Assembly (NCBI GenBank): GCA_002350465.1
Contig: DEEW01000047.1
Location: 2,144 to 20,565 of the forward strand
Origin: Lachnospiraceae bacterium UBA2868
GTDB lineage: Bacteria; Bacillota_A; Clostridia; Lachnospirales; Lachnospiraceae
DNA length: 18,422 nucleotides
Direction of reading: 5' to 3'
The notes below the pieces were generated by a model. That model was not told the DNA's origin. It worked only from the letters and a program-made list of their open reading frames with translations, and did no database searches. The translations under genes and the position numbers were made by a program. This document shows, piece by piece, positions 1 to 7,405 of this stretch (positions are counted from its first letter, which is position 1; every line of letters starts with the position of its first letter).

Positions 1-28
1 GGACATCCGATATCGGATGTCCTTTTTT
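1..28 (+). terminator. Rho-independent terminator at window edge
   Basis: A perfect 11+11 base inverted repeat (GGACATCCGAT and its complement) is followed directly by six Ts on the plus strand. That is the form of an intrinsic terminator for something transcribed rightward from outside the window. On the minus strand an A-run precedes the same stem, so it may also end the tRNA-Gly transcript if a T-run lies beyond position 1, which cannot be seen. Confidence 0.8.
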
Positions 29-38
29 CAAAAAAATA

Positions 39-111
39 AGCGCGAGACGGGACTCGAACCCGCGGCCTCGACCTTGGCAAGGTCGCGCTCCACCAACTGA
101 GCCACTCGCGC
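39..111 (-). tRNA. tRNA-Gly, anticodon GCC
   Basis: The minus strand folds into a complete 73-nt cloverleaf. The acceptor strands GCGCGAG and CTCGCGC pair perfectly. The D-arm holds AGTTGG. The anticodon stem CGACC/GGTCG encloses the loop TTGCCAA, giving anticodon GCC and so glycine (GGC/GGU codons). The T-arm contains GTTCGAGT. The discriminator base is U, as expected for bacterial tRNA-Gly. The 3' CCA is not encoded, so the CCA-adding enzyme must supply it. The gene lies 32 nt downstream of the pseudouridine synthase stop codon and probably has its own promoter there. Confidence 0.97.
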
Positions 112-137
112 ATTATCTGTTGTCTTGCGACTTGTAT

Positions 138-166
138 ATGTTATCAAAGCAAAAAAGAAAAGTCAA
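138..166 (-). promoter_or_regulatory. Predicted sigma-70 promoter for tRNA-Gly
   Basis: On the minus strand TTGACT (161-166) is followed after 17 nt by TAACAT (138-143). The predicted start is near 131, about 20 nt before the mature tRNA 5' end. The -35 box and most of the spacer lie inside the last codons of the pseudouridine synthase gene, whose stop is at 144-146. The -35 matches 5/6 of consensus and the -10 matches 4/6. Confidence 0.6.
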
Positions 167-836
167 CGATTTTTTCAACTTTTTCGCCGGTATCGGGATG
201 AAGGAATTCAAGTCTATCGGCAACAAGAGCTATTCCCCGGGGATATGATGTCTTTGCGCCGTATTTTTTGTCCCCTACGATAGGGTGCCCTATATGTGAC
301 AGCTGAGCCCTTATCTGATGAAACCTGCCAGTTATGAGCCTTATCGACAGAATCGTGCGGTTTTGTGATTCGATGATCCTGTCCGTATGATATATAAGGC
401 GGGCTTCCTGCAGTTTTCCGGCTTCTGATTTTTCATCTGCTATTACAGCCTTGCTTGTTTGCGGATCTTTGTACATAAGATCCACAAGCTCGGTATCTTC
501 GGGAACATCTATAATTCCCTCAACCATAGCAAGATAATGCTTGTTCATTATGTCGCTTTGAACCTGAGATGATAATAATGCTGCCGCCTTTTTTGTTTTG
601 GCAAATACCAGGAGTCCGGCCACCGGCTGGTCAAGTCTGTGGATGATCCCTACATAGGGCTCCTTGGATATGTGCGGATCCGTCTTCCTGATGTGATCCT
701 TAATAAAACTGACACAGTCGCTCTGTCGTACGTTTGCGGACTGAGTGGCTGTGCCGGCCGGCTTTTCGATCACAATTATTGAATTGTCTTCATATACAAT
801 GTTTATAGACACTTTATTCGAGACTGTTCTCTTCAA
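144..836 (-). CDS. RluA-family RNA pseudouridine synthase
   Basis: This 230-residue enzyme is predicted to isomerise specific uridines of rRNA or tRNA to pseudouridine in the cytoplasm. The catalytic motif HRLD is at residues 66-69 (Asp69 would be the nucleophile), followed by GLLVFAKT. The conserved C-terminal stretch GRFHQIRAQLSHIGHPIVGD, which includes the RluA-type HQIR element, is intact. Length fits single-domain RluA proteins without an S4 domain. The chosen ATG lies 23 nt inside the end of murG. An in-frame GTG at 810-812 (residue 9) would avoid the overlap, and neither start has a clear Shine-Dalgarno sequence, so translation is probably coupled to murG. The exact target uridine cannot be read from sequence. 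Confidence 0.93.
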   Translation of the reverse strand: MKRTVSNKVSINIVYEDNSIIVIEKPAGTATQSANVRQSDCVSFIKDHIRKTDPHISKEPYVGIIHRLDQPVAGLLVFAKTKKAAALLSSQVQSDIMNKHYLAMVEGIIDVPEDTELVDLMYKDPQTSKAVIADEKSEAGKLQEARLIYHTDRIIESQNRTILSIRLITGRFHQIRAQLSHIGHPIVGDKKYGAKTSYPRGIALVADRLEFLHPDTGEKVEKIVDFSFLL

Positions 837-1887
837 TAAGCTTGATTATCGTGGATACTGCATTTGTCTGGTCGCTTTTTAGCATCGTTTTACGGAACTC
901 TTCTCTTTTATCGTACAACTCACAGATCGTATCAAACAGTGAGTCTTCCGTAAGATCCTTATCTTCGTCTAGCACAAGTGAAAATCCCTGCTTCCTGAAC
1001 GACTCGGCATTCAGAAGCTGGTCGCCTCTTGATGCGGATGCAGGCAGGGGAATGAGAAGATTGGGCTTATGCAGAGCCAGAAGCTCACATATTGCATTTG
1101 CTCCGGCACGCGAAACCACTATCTCTGAATATGCAAACAGATCCTTCATCTCGTCTTTGGCATATTCCATCTGAAAATAACCTTTTGTTCCTACAAGCGT
1201 TTCATCAAGCTTGCCTTTTCCGCACAGATGCATAACATTAAACTTCTCTGTAAGGCGCGGTAGTATCTTTCTGATGATCTCATTAACCGAGGCAGCTCCG
1301 AGACTTCCGCCCACAACCATGATAACCGGCTTGTCCGGATCTTCGAAATTACATATTTTTTCAGCTGCCGATGCATCTCCGAGCATAAGCTCGGCTCTTA
1401 TGGGTGACCCGGTAAGACACGCCTTATCCTTTGGCAGAGTCTCCAGTGTTTCCGGGAAATTACAGCAAATCTTCGTTGCCGCCGAGAAGCTCAGTTTATT
1501 TGCAAGGCCGGGGGTCATGTCGGACTCATGAATGATAACCGGCACATGATTTTTCTTCGCAGCCCAGACTACGGGAACCGATACAAACCCGCCCTTGGAG
1601 AATACTATCGACGGTTTAAGTTCCTTTATTATTGCTTTTGCTTCGAAGAATCCCTTTATTACCCTGAAGGGGTCCGTGAAATTCTTCAGTGAAAAATATC
1701 TGCGCAGTTTTCCCGTTGAGATACCATGATAAGGGATGGAATAATCCTCTATCAGTGACCGTTCCATCCCTTCATATGATCCTATATAGTGAACATCGTA
1801 CTCATTCGTTACAAGAGCCGGAAGAAGTGCAATGTTCGGAGTTACATGTCCGGCGGTTCCTCCGCCGGTCAGTACGATAGTCTTCAT
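814..1887 (-). CDS. murG: MurG, lipid II-forming GlcNAc transferase
   Basis: MurG adds N-acetylglucosamine from UDP-GlcNAc to lipid I, making lipid II on the inner face of the membrane, the last cytoplasmic step of peptidoglycan precursor synthesis. The 357-residue protein begins with the diagnostic glycine-rich loop GGGTAGHVTP (residues 8-17). It has the second loop VVGGSLGA and the C-terminal donor-binding block SRAGANAICELLA...PLPASASRGDQLLNA, the GT28-family UDP-GlcNAc site. Its ATG shares one base with the pgi stop codon (TAATG) and no clear Shine-Dalgarno precedes it, so translation is probably coupled to pgi. It lies outside a dcw division cluster, as far as the window shows. Confidence 0.97.
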   Translation of the reverse strand: MKTIVLTGGGTAGHVTPNIALLPALVTNEYDVHYIGSYEGMERSLIEDYSIPYHGISTGKLRRYFSLKNFTDPFRVIKGFFEAKAIIKELKPSIVFSKGGFVSVPVVWAAKKNHVPVIIHESDMTPGLANKLSFSAATKICCNFPETLETLPKDKACLTGSPIRAELMLGDASAAEKICNFEDPDKPVIMVVGGSLGAASVNEIIRKILPRLTEKFNVMHLCGKGKLDETLVGTKGYFQMEYAKDEMKDLFAYSEIVVSRAGANAICELLALHKPNLLIPLPASASRGDQLLNAESFRKQGFSLVLDEDKDLTEDSLFDTICELYDKREEFRKTMLKSDQTNAVSTIIKLIEENSLE

Positions 1888-3236
1888 TACAGTCTTGCCA
1901 TGAGTGCTTCTCTCTGCTCTTCGTATCCCGGCTTTCCGAGAAGTGCAAACATGTTCTTCTTGTAGCTTTCAACGCCGGGCTGGTTGAAGGGATTAACACC
2001 GAGTGTGTAACCGCTTACACCGCACGCAAACTCAAAGAAGTAGAACAACTGGCCCAGATAGTACTCATTTACTTCCGGAACGTTCACAACCGTATTCGGA
2101 ACGCTGCCGTCCGTATGCGCAAGGATTGTTCCGTTCATAGCACTCTTGTTGACAAAGTCAACCGTCTTGCCTGCAAGATAATTAAGTCCGTCAAGATCCG
2201 TCGGCTCTTTTTCAATCGTGATGGTCTCTCTGGAAGTTTCGATATTGATAACGGTCTCAAAAATGTTCCTCGATCCGTCTTGAATGAACTGTCCCATTGA
2301 ATGAAGATCTGTTGTAAGATCAACGCTTGCGGGGAATATACCCTTCTGGTCCTTGCCTTCGGACTCTCCGTAGAGCTGCTTCCACCACTCGGATATATAA
2401 TGAACCGAAGGCTCATAATTGGCCATGATCTCGATCTGCTTTCCTTTGCGCAGAAGAATGTTTCTGACTGCCGCATACTGAAGAGCATCATTCTCTTCAA
2501 AAGGAGCTGTAAGAGCAATATCCCTTGCTGCCTTGGCACCTTCCATAAGCTTATTGATATCAGCCCCCGATACGGCTATGGGAAGAAGTCCTACAGCAGT
2601 AAGCACGGAAAATCTTCCGCCTACATCATCGGGAACTACGAAGCTTTCATATCCCTCTTCATTTGCAAGATTCTTAAGAGAGCCTCTTGCTTTATCGGTT
2701 GTGGCATATATTCTCCGGGCTGCTTCTTCCTTTCCGTACTTCTTCTCAAGCATTTCCTTGAATACACGGAATGCGATCGCAGGCTCCGTTGTTGTGCCTG
2801 ATTTACTGATCATGTTGATCGAGAAATCACGGTCTCCGATAACATCCATCAGATGTTTGATATATGTGCTGCTGATGCTGTTTCCCACAAAGTAGATCTC
2901 CGGAGTCTTGCGGATTTCCTTGGGAATAATATTGTAGAAGCTGTGACGCAGGAATTCGATCGCTGCCCTTGCTCCGAGATAAGATCCTCCGATACCTATA
3001 ACAAGCAGAACATCCGAATCGCTCTTGATCTTGTCAGCTGCTTTTAAGATACGGTCAAATTCTTCTTTGTCATAGTCGATGGGAAGATCGATCCATCCGA
3101 GAAAATCATTTCCCGCACCGCTTTTTGATACAAGCACATCCTTGGCATTCTCAACGATATCGCACATTGAAGCGATCTCCTGCTCGCCTATAAACTGCAT
3201 CGCTTTACTGTAATCATAAGTAACTTTTGAACTCAT
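1887..3236 (-). CDS. pgi: Glucose-6-phosphate isomerase
   Basis: Pgi interconverts glucose 6-phosphate and fructose 6-phosphate in glycolysis and gluconeogenesis. The 449-residue length matches the short Firmicutes type. The sugar-phosphate loop [10 protein letters not shown] is at residues 144-153, the signature [14 protein letters not shown] at about 206-219, and the C-terminal signature ends at GVESYK (421-426). Glu291, His312 and Lys426 correspond by motif to the catalytic Glu, His and Lys known for the Geobacillus enzyme. A strong Shine-Dalgarno (AGGAGGAG) precedes the ATG, and an extended -10 promoter lies about 45 nt upstream, so pgi can start the pgi-murG-pseudouridine synthase operon independently of the genes before it. 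Confidence 0.98.
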   Translation of the reverse strand: MSSKVTYDYSKAMQFIGEQEIASMCDIVENAKDVLVSKSGAGNDFLGWIDLPIDYDKEEFDRILKAADKIKSDSDVLLVIGIGGSYLGARAAIEFLRHSFYNIIPKEIRKTPEIYFVGNSISSTYIKHLMDVIGDRDFSINMISKSGTTTEPAIAFRVFKEMLEKKYGKEEAARRIYATTDKARGSLKNLANEEGYESFVVPDDVGGRFSVLTAVGLLPIAVSGADINKLMEGAKAARDIALTAPFEENDALQYAAVRNILLRKGKQIEIMANYEPSVHYISEWWKQLYGESEGKDQKGIFPASVDLTTDLHSMGQFIQDGSRNIFETVINIETSRETITIEKEPTDLDGLNYLAGKTVDFVNKSAMNGTILAHTDGSVPNTVVNVPEVNEYYLGQLFYFFEFACGVSGYTLGVNPFNQPGVESYKKNMFALLGKPGYEEQREALMARL

Positions 3237-3280
3237 TGTTTTTTGATTCTCCTCCTAATAACAGTTTCAAAACCTTACCA

Positions 3281-3308
3281 ATTATAGCACTATATTACGT
3301 TTATGACA
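3281..3308 (-). promoter_or_regulatory. Extended -10 promoter of pgi
   Basis: The minus strand reads TGCTATAAT (3281-3289), a perfect TATAAT with the extended TGn element. Only a weak -35 candidate, TGTCAT (3303-3308), lies 16 nt further upstream, which suits an extended -10 promoter. Predicted transcription starts near 3274 and gives a leader of about 38 nt carrying the pgi ribosome site. The -35 region overlaps the stop codon of the HIT-family gene. Confidence 0.65.
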
Positions 3309-3711
3309 CTATCAGGTTCAATACTTCCTCCAGCTCCCCTTCCTTCGGAGATGAAGGTTTCATATTGAGATTCTGTCCGTCATCTATGTATCTGGGGATC
3401 AGGTGTGTATGAAAATGGAACACGGTCTGTCCCGCTACTTCTCCGTTATTCTGAACAACGTTGAACCCGTCCCAGCCAAGCTTTTCTTTGAGCAGCTTCA
3501 TCATCTTCTTGGCAAGAGGGAATACCTTTGATGCCACATCATCACTTAGTTCCTCAAGATTATCGAAATGCTCTTTCGGAACTATAAGGCAGTGACCCTT
3601 TGTTGCAGGTGCAGCATCAAGAAACACGCGAAAATCATTGTCCTCGTATATTGTGTTTGTCGGAATTTCTCCGTTCGCCAGCTTACAGAAAATACAGTCG
3701 TCTTTTTTCAT
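3301..3711 (-). CDS. HIT-family (HinT-like) nucleotide hydrolase
   Basis: HIT proteins of the HinT branch hydrolyse nucleoside phosphoramidates and aminoacyl-adenylates through a nucleotidyl-histidine intermediate. The 136-residue protein carries the histidine triad FHFHTHLIP with His99, His101 and His103. The N-terminal Cys6-x2-Cys9 pair is typical of zinc-binding HinT members, and GHCLIVPKEHF is the family's central block. Shine-Dalgarno AGGAGGAA lies 8 to 12 nt before the ATG. It follows the FMN/SCP2 gene by 25 nt, with no promoter seen between, so the two are probably co-transcribed. The physiological substrate is unknown. Confidence 0.93.
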   Translation of the reverse strand: MKKDDCIFCKLANGEIPTNTIYEDNDFRVFLDAAPATKGHCLIVPKEHFDNLEELSDDVASKVFPLAKKMMKLLKEKLGWDGFNVVQNNGEVAGQTVFHFHTHLIPRYIDDGQNLNMKPSSPKEGELEEVLNLIVS

Positions 3712-3736
3712 AAGTATTGATTCCTCCTGTCATCTA

Positions 3737-4744
3737 CTAAAGTGATGTGTCATTCATAAAAGTAAATACCTGATCAAGGAGAAGCAAGATCCTGAAATCT
3801 CCCTTAACCTGCATATCCCCGGTCATGAATGCTCTCTGGAAACTCATCTGTCCGGTTATGATCTGCTCAAGCACTTCGGGCTTTATCTTGCACAGAATAT
3901 CCGGTTCGTCAAAATTGCCGTAATAACATTTAAGCTTTGAGTCAACGATCTCGACTATCAGTGATTTTTTCCTGTCTTCTATCATAAACTTGTATGATGC
4001 GTTTATGACACCCTCCGGTGCAAAATGTTCCTCAAAATCCCTGATATACTGCTTGGTTACATCTATATCCTTTTTCTCGAGCATACCCTTGAACAGTGAT
4101 GAAAGCTCCTGAATATCCTCTTTTTGCTGCTGGACATACTGCTCGTCGGACGCATACTTTGATAACTGCTCCGTCTCCTGCGGTGTCAGCGGTATGTTCT
4201 TGGAACCTCCCACAATCTGCTTAACAGCCTGGTTGCTTGAAGGAAGCGAATGCATCTTTTGGGAGATCGTACGGTACAGATTTTCGGTTTTCTTCTCAAT
4301 GATCTTGATGTATTCGTTATTCAGCTCGAAGCTTGTCATGTCTTCGACATAACCGCACAGCCCGCTGCACGGAAGTCCGCCCAGTATCTCCCAGGCAACC
4401 TGAAGGTTTGTCTTGGCTTCACGCTCCCCGCTTGAGAGGGACATCACAACCGGACACATATATGTCTTGCTTATTTTCTCCTTGTTGCCGTACAGCCAGC
4501 ACGCATCAAGGAACTGCATCATCAGTCCGCCGACGCCGTACCATTCAACCGTCGTCGCCAGTATGATCCCGTCCGCTTCGTTTATGGACGCGGGAAGGGA
4601 TGTTATCTGATTTCTAAGTTCATACAGAGGGAATCTCTCTACATTAACATTCAGTTCGGTCAGAACTTCCGTCATCTTGCCGATCACAAACAGTGTCGGG
4701 TCGTCAAGTATTCCTCTTCCTCCGTAGTAGATGTTGATCTTCAT
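3737..4744 (-). CDS. Flavodoxin-fold/SCP2 fusion protein
   Basis: This 335-residue cytoplasmic protein appears to combine two domains. Residues 1 to about 150 resemble the NADPH-dependent FMN reductase/flavodoxin fold, with an N-terminal strand and loop (MKINIYYGGRGILDDPT), the ILATTVEWYGVGG segment where flavin-binding loops usually sit, and Cys residues in GGLPCSGLCGY. A polar, helix-rich linker of about 80 residues follows. Residues from about 240 to 335 resemble an SCP2 sterol-carrier domain (YKFMIEDRKKS, CYYGNFDEPDILCKI, FMTGDMQVKGD). SCP2 domains bind lipids or fatty acyl groups. Catalytic role and ligand are unknown. Its ATG overlaps the rhomboid stop by 4 nt (ATGA) and a modest AGGAG lies upstream, so the two are probably co-translated. 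Confidence 0.8.
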   Translation of the reverse strand: MKINIYYGGRGILDDPTLFVIGKMTEVLTELNVNVERFPLYELRNQITSLPASINEADGIILATTVEWYGVGGLMMQFLDACWLYGNKEKISKTYMCPVVMSLSSGEREAKTNLQVAWEILGGLPCSGLCGYVEDMTSFELNNEYIKIIEKKTENLYRTISQKMHSLPSSNQAVKQIVGGSKNIPLTPQETEQLSKYASDEQYVQQQKEDIQELSSLFKGMLEKKDIDVTKQYIRDFEEHFAPEGVINASYKFMIEDRKKSLIVEIVDSKLKCYYGNFDEPDILCKIKPEVLEQIITGQMSFQRAFMTGDMQVKGDFRILLLLDQVFTFMNDTSL

Positions 4745-5817
4745 ACAGCCAGGCTCCTGTCATTTTTTCTGTAAAGCAGTACGGCGATCAAAAATCCGCC
4801 CAGAAATCCGAAAAGATGTGCTGCCATATCCACATTTTCCGAAGTAAATCCGTTATATAACGCATAAGCGATAAGAACGCACATTCTGAGAGTAGTCATA
4901 TCCTCCAGACGGCCTTTATTACGTATTACCAGCCACAAAAGAGCTCCTATTACCGCAAATATGGCTCCGGACGCACCGGCTGATACTATTCCCGGATTAT
5001 ATACAAGTGCATACGTAAATGATCCTATGCTTCCGAATATGCCTCCCAGCAGGTATATAAGCAAAAACTTTAACTTACCTGTGGCTCTTTCAACATTATC
5101 CCCGAGAAACAGTAATACCACCATATTTCCGGCAAGGTGCATAAACCCGAAATGTATAAAAATACAGGTAATAAATCTGTATATCTGCCCTTCTTCAAGT
5201 ATCGCCGGAACAAACATCGCTCCGTGGTTAAGCATAAACTCTATATCCTCGGTGGATCCGGCAAAAGTCATTGCAAAAAATACGATCACATTAAATATAA
5301 CCATTGCCGTATTGACCGGAGTAAATTCCTGAGCAAATGATTTTGTCTGTCTCGGCGTGTTGTCATAATACCCGGTATAACCCCGTGAGGCATTTCGTTC
5401 ATAGTATACTTCAGATTCCGGCTCCTTAGCAATTGATTCCGACTCTATAGCTCTGCGCAGTCCATAGAATTCATCCGGTTCATTATCATACACTATAACG
5501 GTCATTGTACCGGAATTAACGATCCAGCAGTGATTATCGTTTAAAATAAACTTTTTGGCCTCATTGAGGAATGGCGTTACGATAAGAGTGAGAAAATCAA
5601 TTGATTCATAACCCATCTCTCTGATATGTTCCTTCGATTTATCACAAAAAACCGTATATTGTTCAACAGTCAGCGGAACTTCTTCGGTGCAGTCAAGAAG
5701 CTGTATAACCTTTGCGTAAGACATTTCATATCTGACATACAGTTTCACAAACGGAACATTTGATTCTATTGGAAGATACCCCTGCTTTTCAAGCAGGTTT
5801 TGGATTTTCTCAACCAT
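4741..5817 (-). CDS. Rhomboid-family intramembrane serine protease
   Basis: Rhomboids cleave transmembrane substrates inside the membrane. From the ATG at 5817 the protein has 358 residues: a cytosolic N-terminal region of about 165 residues and a six-helix rhomboid core. The core holds the expected active site: HFGFMHLAGN (oxyanion Asn231), the nucleophile loop GASG (Ser283) and AAHLFGFLGG (catalytic His334). The reading frame stays open 37 codons further upstream, but that start would overlap the pseudopilin gene by 80 nt. The start at 5817 sits exactly where the promoter TTAACA-17-TATAAT predicts transcription to begin. No Shine-Dalgarno is present, so a leaderless mRNA is predicted. Substrates are unknown. 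The protein directly follows the Tad pseudopilin genes, but a link to pilus assembly is only a guess. Confidence 0.9.
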   Translation of the reverse strand: MVEKIQNLLEKQGYLPIESNVPFVKLYVRYEMSYAKVIQLLDCTEEVPLTVEQYTVFCDKSKEHIREMGYESIDFLTLIVTPFLNEAKKFILNDNHCWIVNSGTMTVIVYDNEPDEFYGLRRAIESESIAKEPESEVYYERNASRGYTGYYDNTPRQTKSFAQEFTPVNTAMVIFNVIVFFAMTFAGSTEDIEFMLNHGAMFVPAILEEGQIYRFITCIFIHFGFMHLAGNMVVLLFLGDNVERATGKLKFLLIYLLGGIFGSIGSFTYALVYNPGIVSAGASGAIFAVIGALLWLVIRNKGRLEDMTTLRMCVLIAYALYNGFTSENVDMAAHLFGFLGGFLIAVLLYRKNDRSLAV

Positions 5818-5823
5818 AGTGGG

Positions 5824-5852
5824 ATTATACCAAATTGAGGCGTTTGTGTTAA
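5824..5852 (-). promoter_or_regulatory. Promoter giving a predicted leaderless rhomboid mRNA
   Basis: The minus strand has TTAACA (5847-5852), a 17-nt spacer and a perfect TATAAT (5824-5829). Counting seven bases from the -10 box puts +1 at 5817, the A of the rhomboid ATG. The -35 box overlaps the stop codon of the upstream pseudopilin gene (5849-5851). Confidence 0.7.
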
Positions 5853-6229
5853 TACTTTGGGCGAAAGTGTCTGTATGCCGTTGCTCTGTGGATAAATGCC
5901 CTGTTAATGACCGGGCAGGTAGCTTCAACCCTTGTCGTTACAGTCTCATCGTCATAATCCGTCTCAATACCCGTATCCCAGTCAAGTATCAGGAATCTGC
6001 CCAGGTTTTGCTCGGATACAACGGCCGCCGTTTGCTCAGGATCCGTGTCGTATGCCGCTTTTGCAGAGGATACGCGGCATGAATATTCTATTACACATCT
6101 GTCGTGGCAAAACATGGCAATATAAATAAACGTCACTATAACACCCAGTATCACAGGCATTATAAGCGCCGCTTCAACGGTAAAGCTCCCTCTTTTCCTG
6201 ATATTACAGATTTTCTCAATATATTTCAT
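5849..6229 (-). CDS. TadE-like pseudopilin
   Basis: This 126-residue protein is a minor pseudopilin of a Tad (type IVc) pilus. A short basic N-terminus leads to a prepilin-type site, RKRG|SFTVE, with Gly14 before the cut and Glu19 at +5. One hydrophobic helix follows (about residues 20-40), then a small hydrophilic exported domain. The prepilin peptidase encoded immediately upstream is the likely processor. The gene overlaps that peptidase gene by 14 nt and is the last of the flp half-operon. No terminator follows it; the rhomboid promoter begins at its stop codon. The exported domain has no recognisable motif beyond isolated cysteines (Cys43, Cys50, Cys104). Confidence 0.82.
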   Translation of the reverse strand: MKYIEKICNIRKRGSFTVEAALIMPVILGVIVTFIYIAMFCHDRCVIEYSCRVSSAKAAYDTDPEQTAAVVSEQNLGRFLILDWDTGIETDYDDETVTTRVEATCPVINRAFIHRATAYRHFRPKY

Positions 6230-6674
6230 TTATAAGTACAGCTAAATACCCTGCCAGAATAAACGGTGCAAAGGGAATGAGCCTGTGGCATCTACCTCTC
6301 CCTGAAATGAGAAGGCAGGCGGAAACTGCGAAGGAAAAAAGAAGACCTGCAATCTCCGCATATATGCCGGCCCTAAGACCCAGAACCATCCACAATGCCG
6401 CTGTAAGATACCCGTCCCCGGCTCCTATATAGTGCTTTCCGGCTTTTACGATAATGATAACCATAATTCCGGCCACTAAAGGATAGAGGAGTTCTTGCAA
6501 CAGAATATCTCCCCCTGTCATAGACGGAGCAAAGGCATAGGATGTTACTGATAATGCGACCCCTCCTGCTGTGCATATTGCAAGCGGAACGGGATATATG
6601 CTTTTTTCCTTAATATCCGTATATGAGCTTACAGCCAGCATAGCCAGCGCAATTAATTCTCTTATCTGCCGCAT
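6216..6674 (-). CDS. Prepilin peptidase, TadV/CpaA type
   Basis: An A24-family aspartic peptidase of the inner membrane that trims the leader of Flp pilin and TadE-like pseudopilins. The 152-residue protein has several hydrophobic helices and both catalytic aspartates: Asp20 in SYTDIKEKSI and Asp87 in the GAGD motif. It lacks the N-terminal cysteine-rich methylase domain of the larger PilD-type enzymes, as is normal for TadV. Its start overlaps the preceding pseudopilin gene by 13 nt, with AGGAGG about 12 nt before the ATG. It sits among its predicted substrates. Confidence 0.92.
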   Translation of the reverse strand: MRQIRELIALAMLAVSSYTDIKEKSIYPVPLAICTAGGVALSVTSYAFAPSMTGGDILLQELLYPLVAGIMVIIIVKAGKHYIGAGDGYLTAALWMVLGLRAGIYAEIAGLLFSFAVSACLLISGRGRCHRLIPFAPFILAGYLAVLINEIY

Positions 6675-7405
6675 CTGCTGCAGGGCCTCCTATCCTTTAT
6701 CTCACTTTTTCTTATGGCACGAACTGTTCTCTTGAGCCCGCTGCATGTAATACTGTTATGGTATCTGTCTCCTTCGGGCGTAATATACAGCTTTCCCTCC
6801 GACAGACTGCTGTGACAGATTTCACAGGGCTTATACTTTGCACCTTTGCTGTTTCGCAGTGTCCCCACCGTGGCTGAATCCGTACCGGTGACAGTCAGTC
6901 TTAAATGGCTGCAATCCCTGTCAAGATGATATACTTCACTGCCTTCTGTCACATACACATACTCTTCATCCTTAAAAAAGCCCCTGTCATACCCGCACCA
7001 TACATGAGATATACATCTTCGCCTGTAGGGAACCTTTAACACGCCGAAATAGTTCCCCAGAGGAATAAAATTGCAGTCCATGCACAGTTCAACATACTCG
7101 GGATCATCAAGGAATGATGCGGACATATCCACACCTTCCCAACCTCCATCTATCAACCTGACATCTTCTGTGGCAAGTTCCCTTGTCAGCTCATCCCTTA
7201 CCGTAAAGGCTGAAACATTGTGACCGTCCGCAAGGCTTACTGCCAGTTCCTCCGCCTTTAGAAGGAGGGACGCCTGCATCCGCATGCCTGCAAGATCCAT
7301 AAGCAGTACGGATACAAGCGTCAGCAAACCCAACATAAATACCGGGAGAATAACGGCTGCCTCAACCGTAAGGCTTCCATTCTCAGATTTTTGTATTATA
7401 CGCAT
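6662..7405 (-). CDS. TadE-like pseudopilin with two C-terminal Cys/His modules
   Basis: The 247-residue protein starts like TadE: SENG|SLTVE gives a prepilin site at Gly10 with Glu15 at +5, then a hydrophobic helix to about residue 36. After a mixed domain of about 110 residues there are two tandem copies of one pattern. Copy 1 (150-197) has Tyr159-His160, Cys165 and Cys194-x2-Cys197. Copy 2 (206-245) has Tyr215-His216, Cys221 and Cys242-x2-Cys245. Both also share a Y-V/I-T start and TV-x-x-(I/L) in the middle. One His and three Cys per copy suggest a small zinc site, but metal binding is inference. The protein should be exported and assembled with the Tad pilus, placing the modules outside the cell. 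It overlaps the DUF5702 gene by 23 nt. Confidence 0.8.
   Translation of the reverse strand: MRIIQKSENGSLTVEAAVILPVFMLGLLTLVSVLLMDLAGMRMQASLLLKAEELAVSLADGHNVSAFTVRDELTRELATEDVRLIDGGWEGVDMSASFLDDPEYVELCMDCNFIPLGNYFGVLKVPYRRRCISHVWCGYDRGFFKDEEYVYVTEGSEVYHLDRDCSHLRLTVTGTDSATVGTLRNSKGAKYKPCEICHSSLSEGKLYITPEGDRYHNSITCSGLKRTVRAIRKSEIKDRRPCSRCGR

Noticed and set aside
2301..2895. Plus-strand open frames opposite pgi
   Set aside because: They show no family resemblance or ribosome site and lie antisense to conserved pgi coding sequence.
5818..5928. Longer rhomboid reading frame starting at 5928
   Set aside because: It would overlap the pseudopilin gene by 80 nt, adds a non-family-like N-terminus, and lies upstream of the best promoter. 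The ATG at 5817 fits better.
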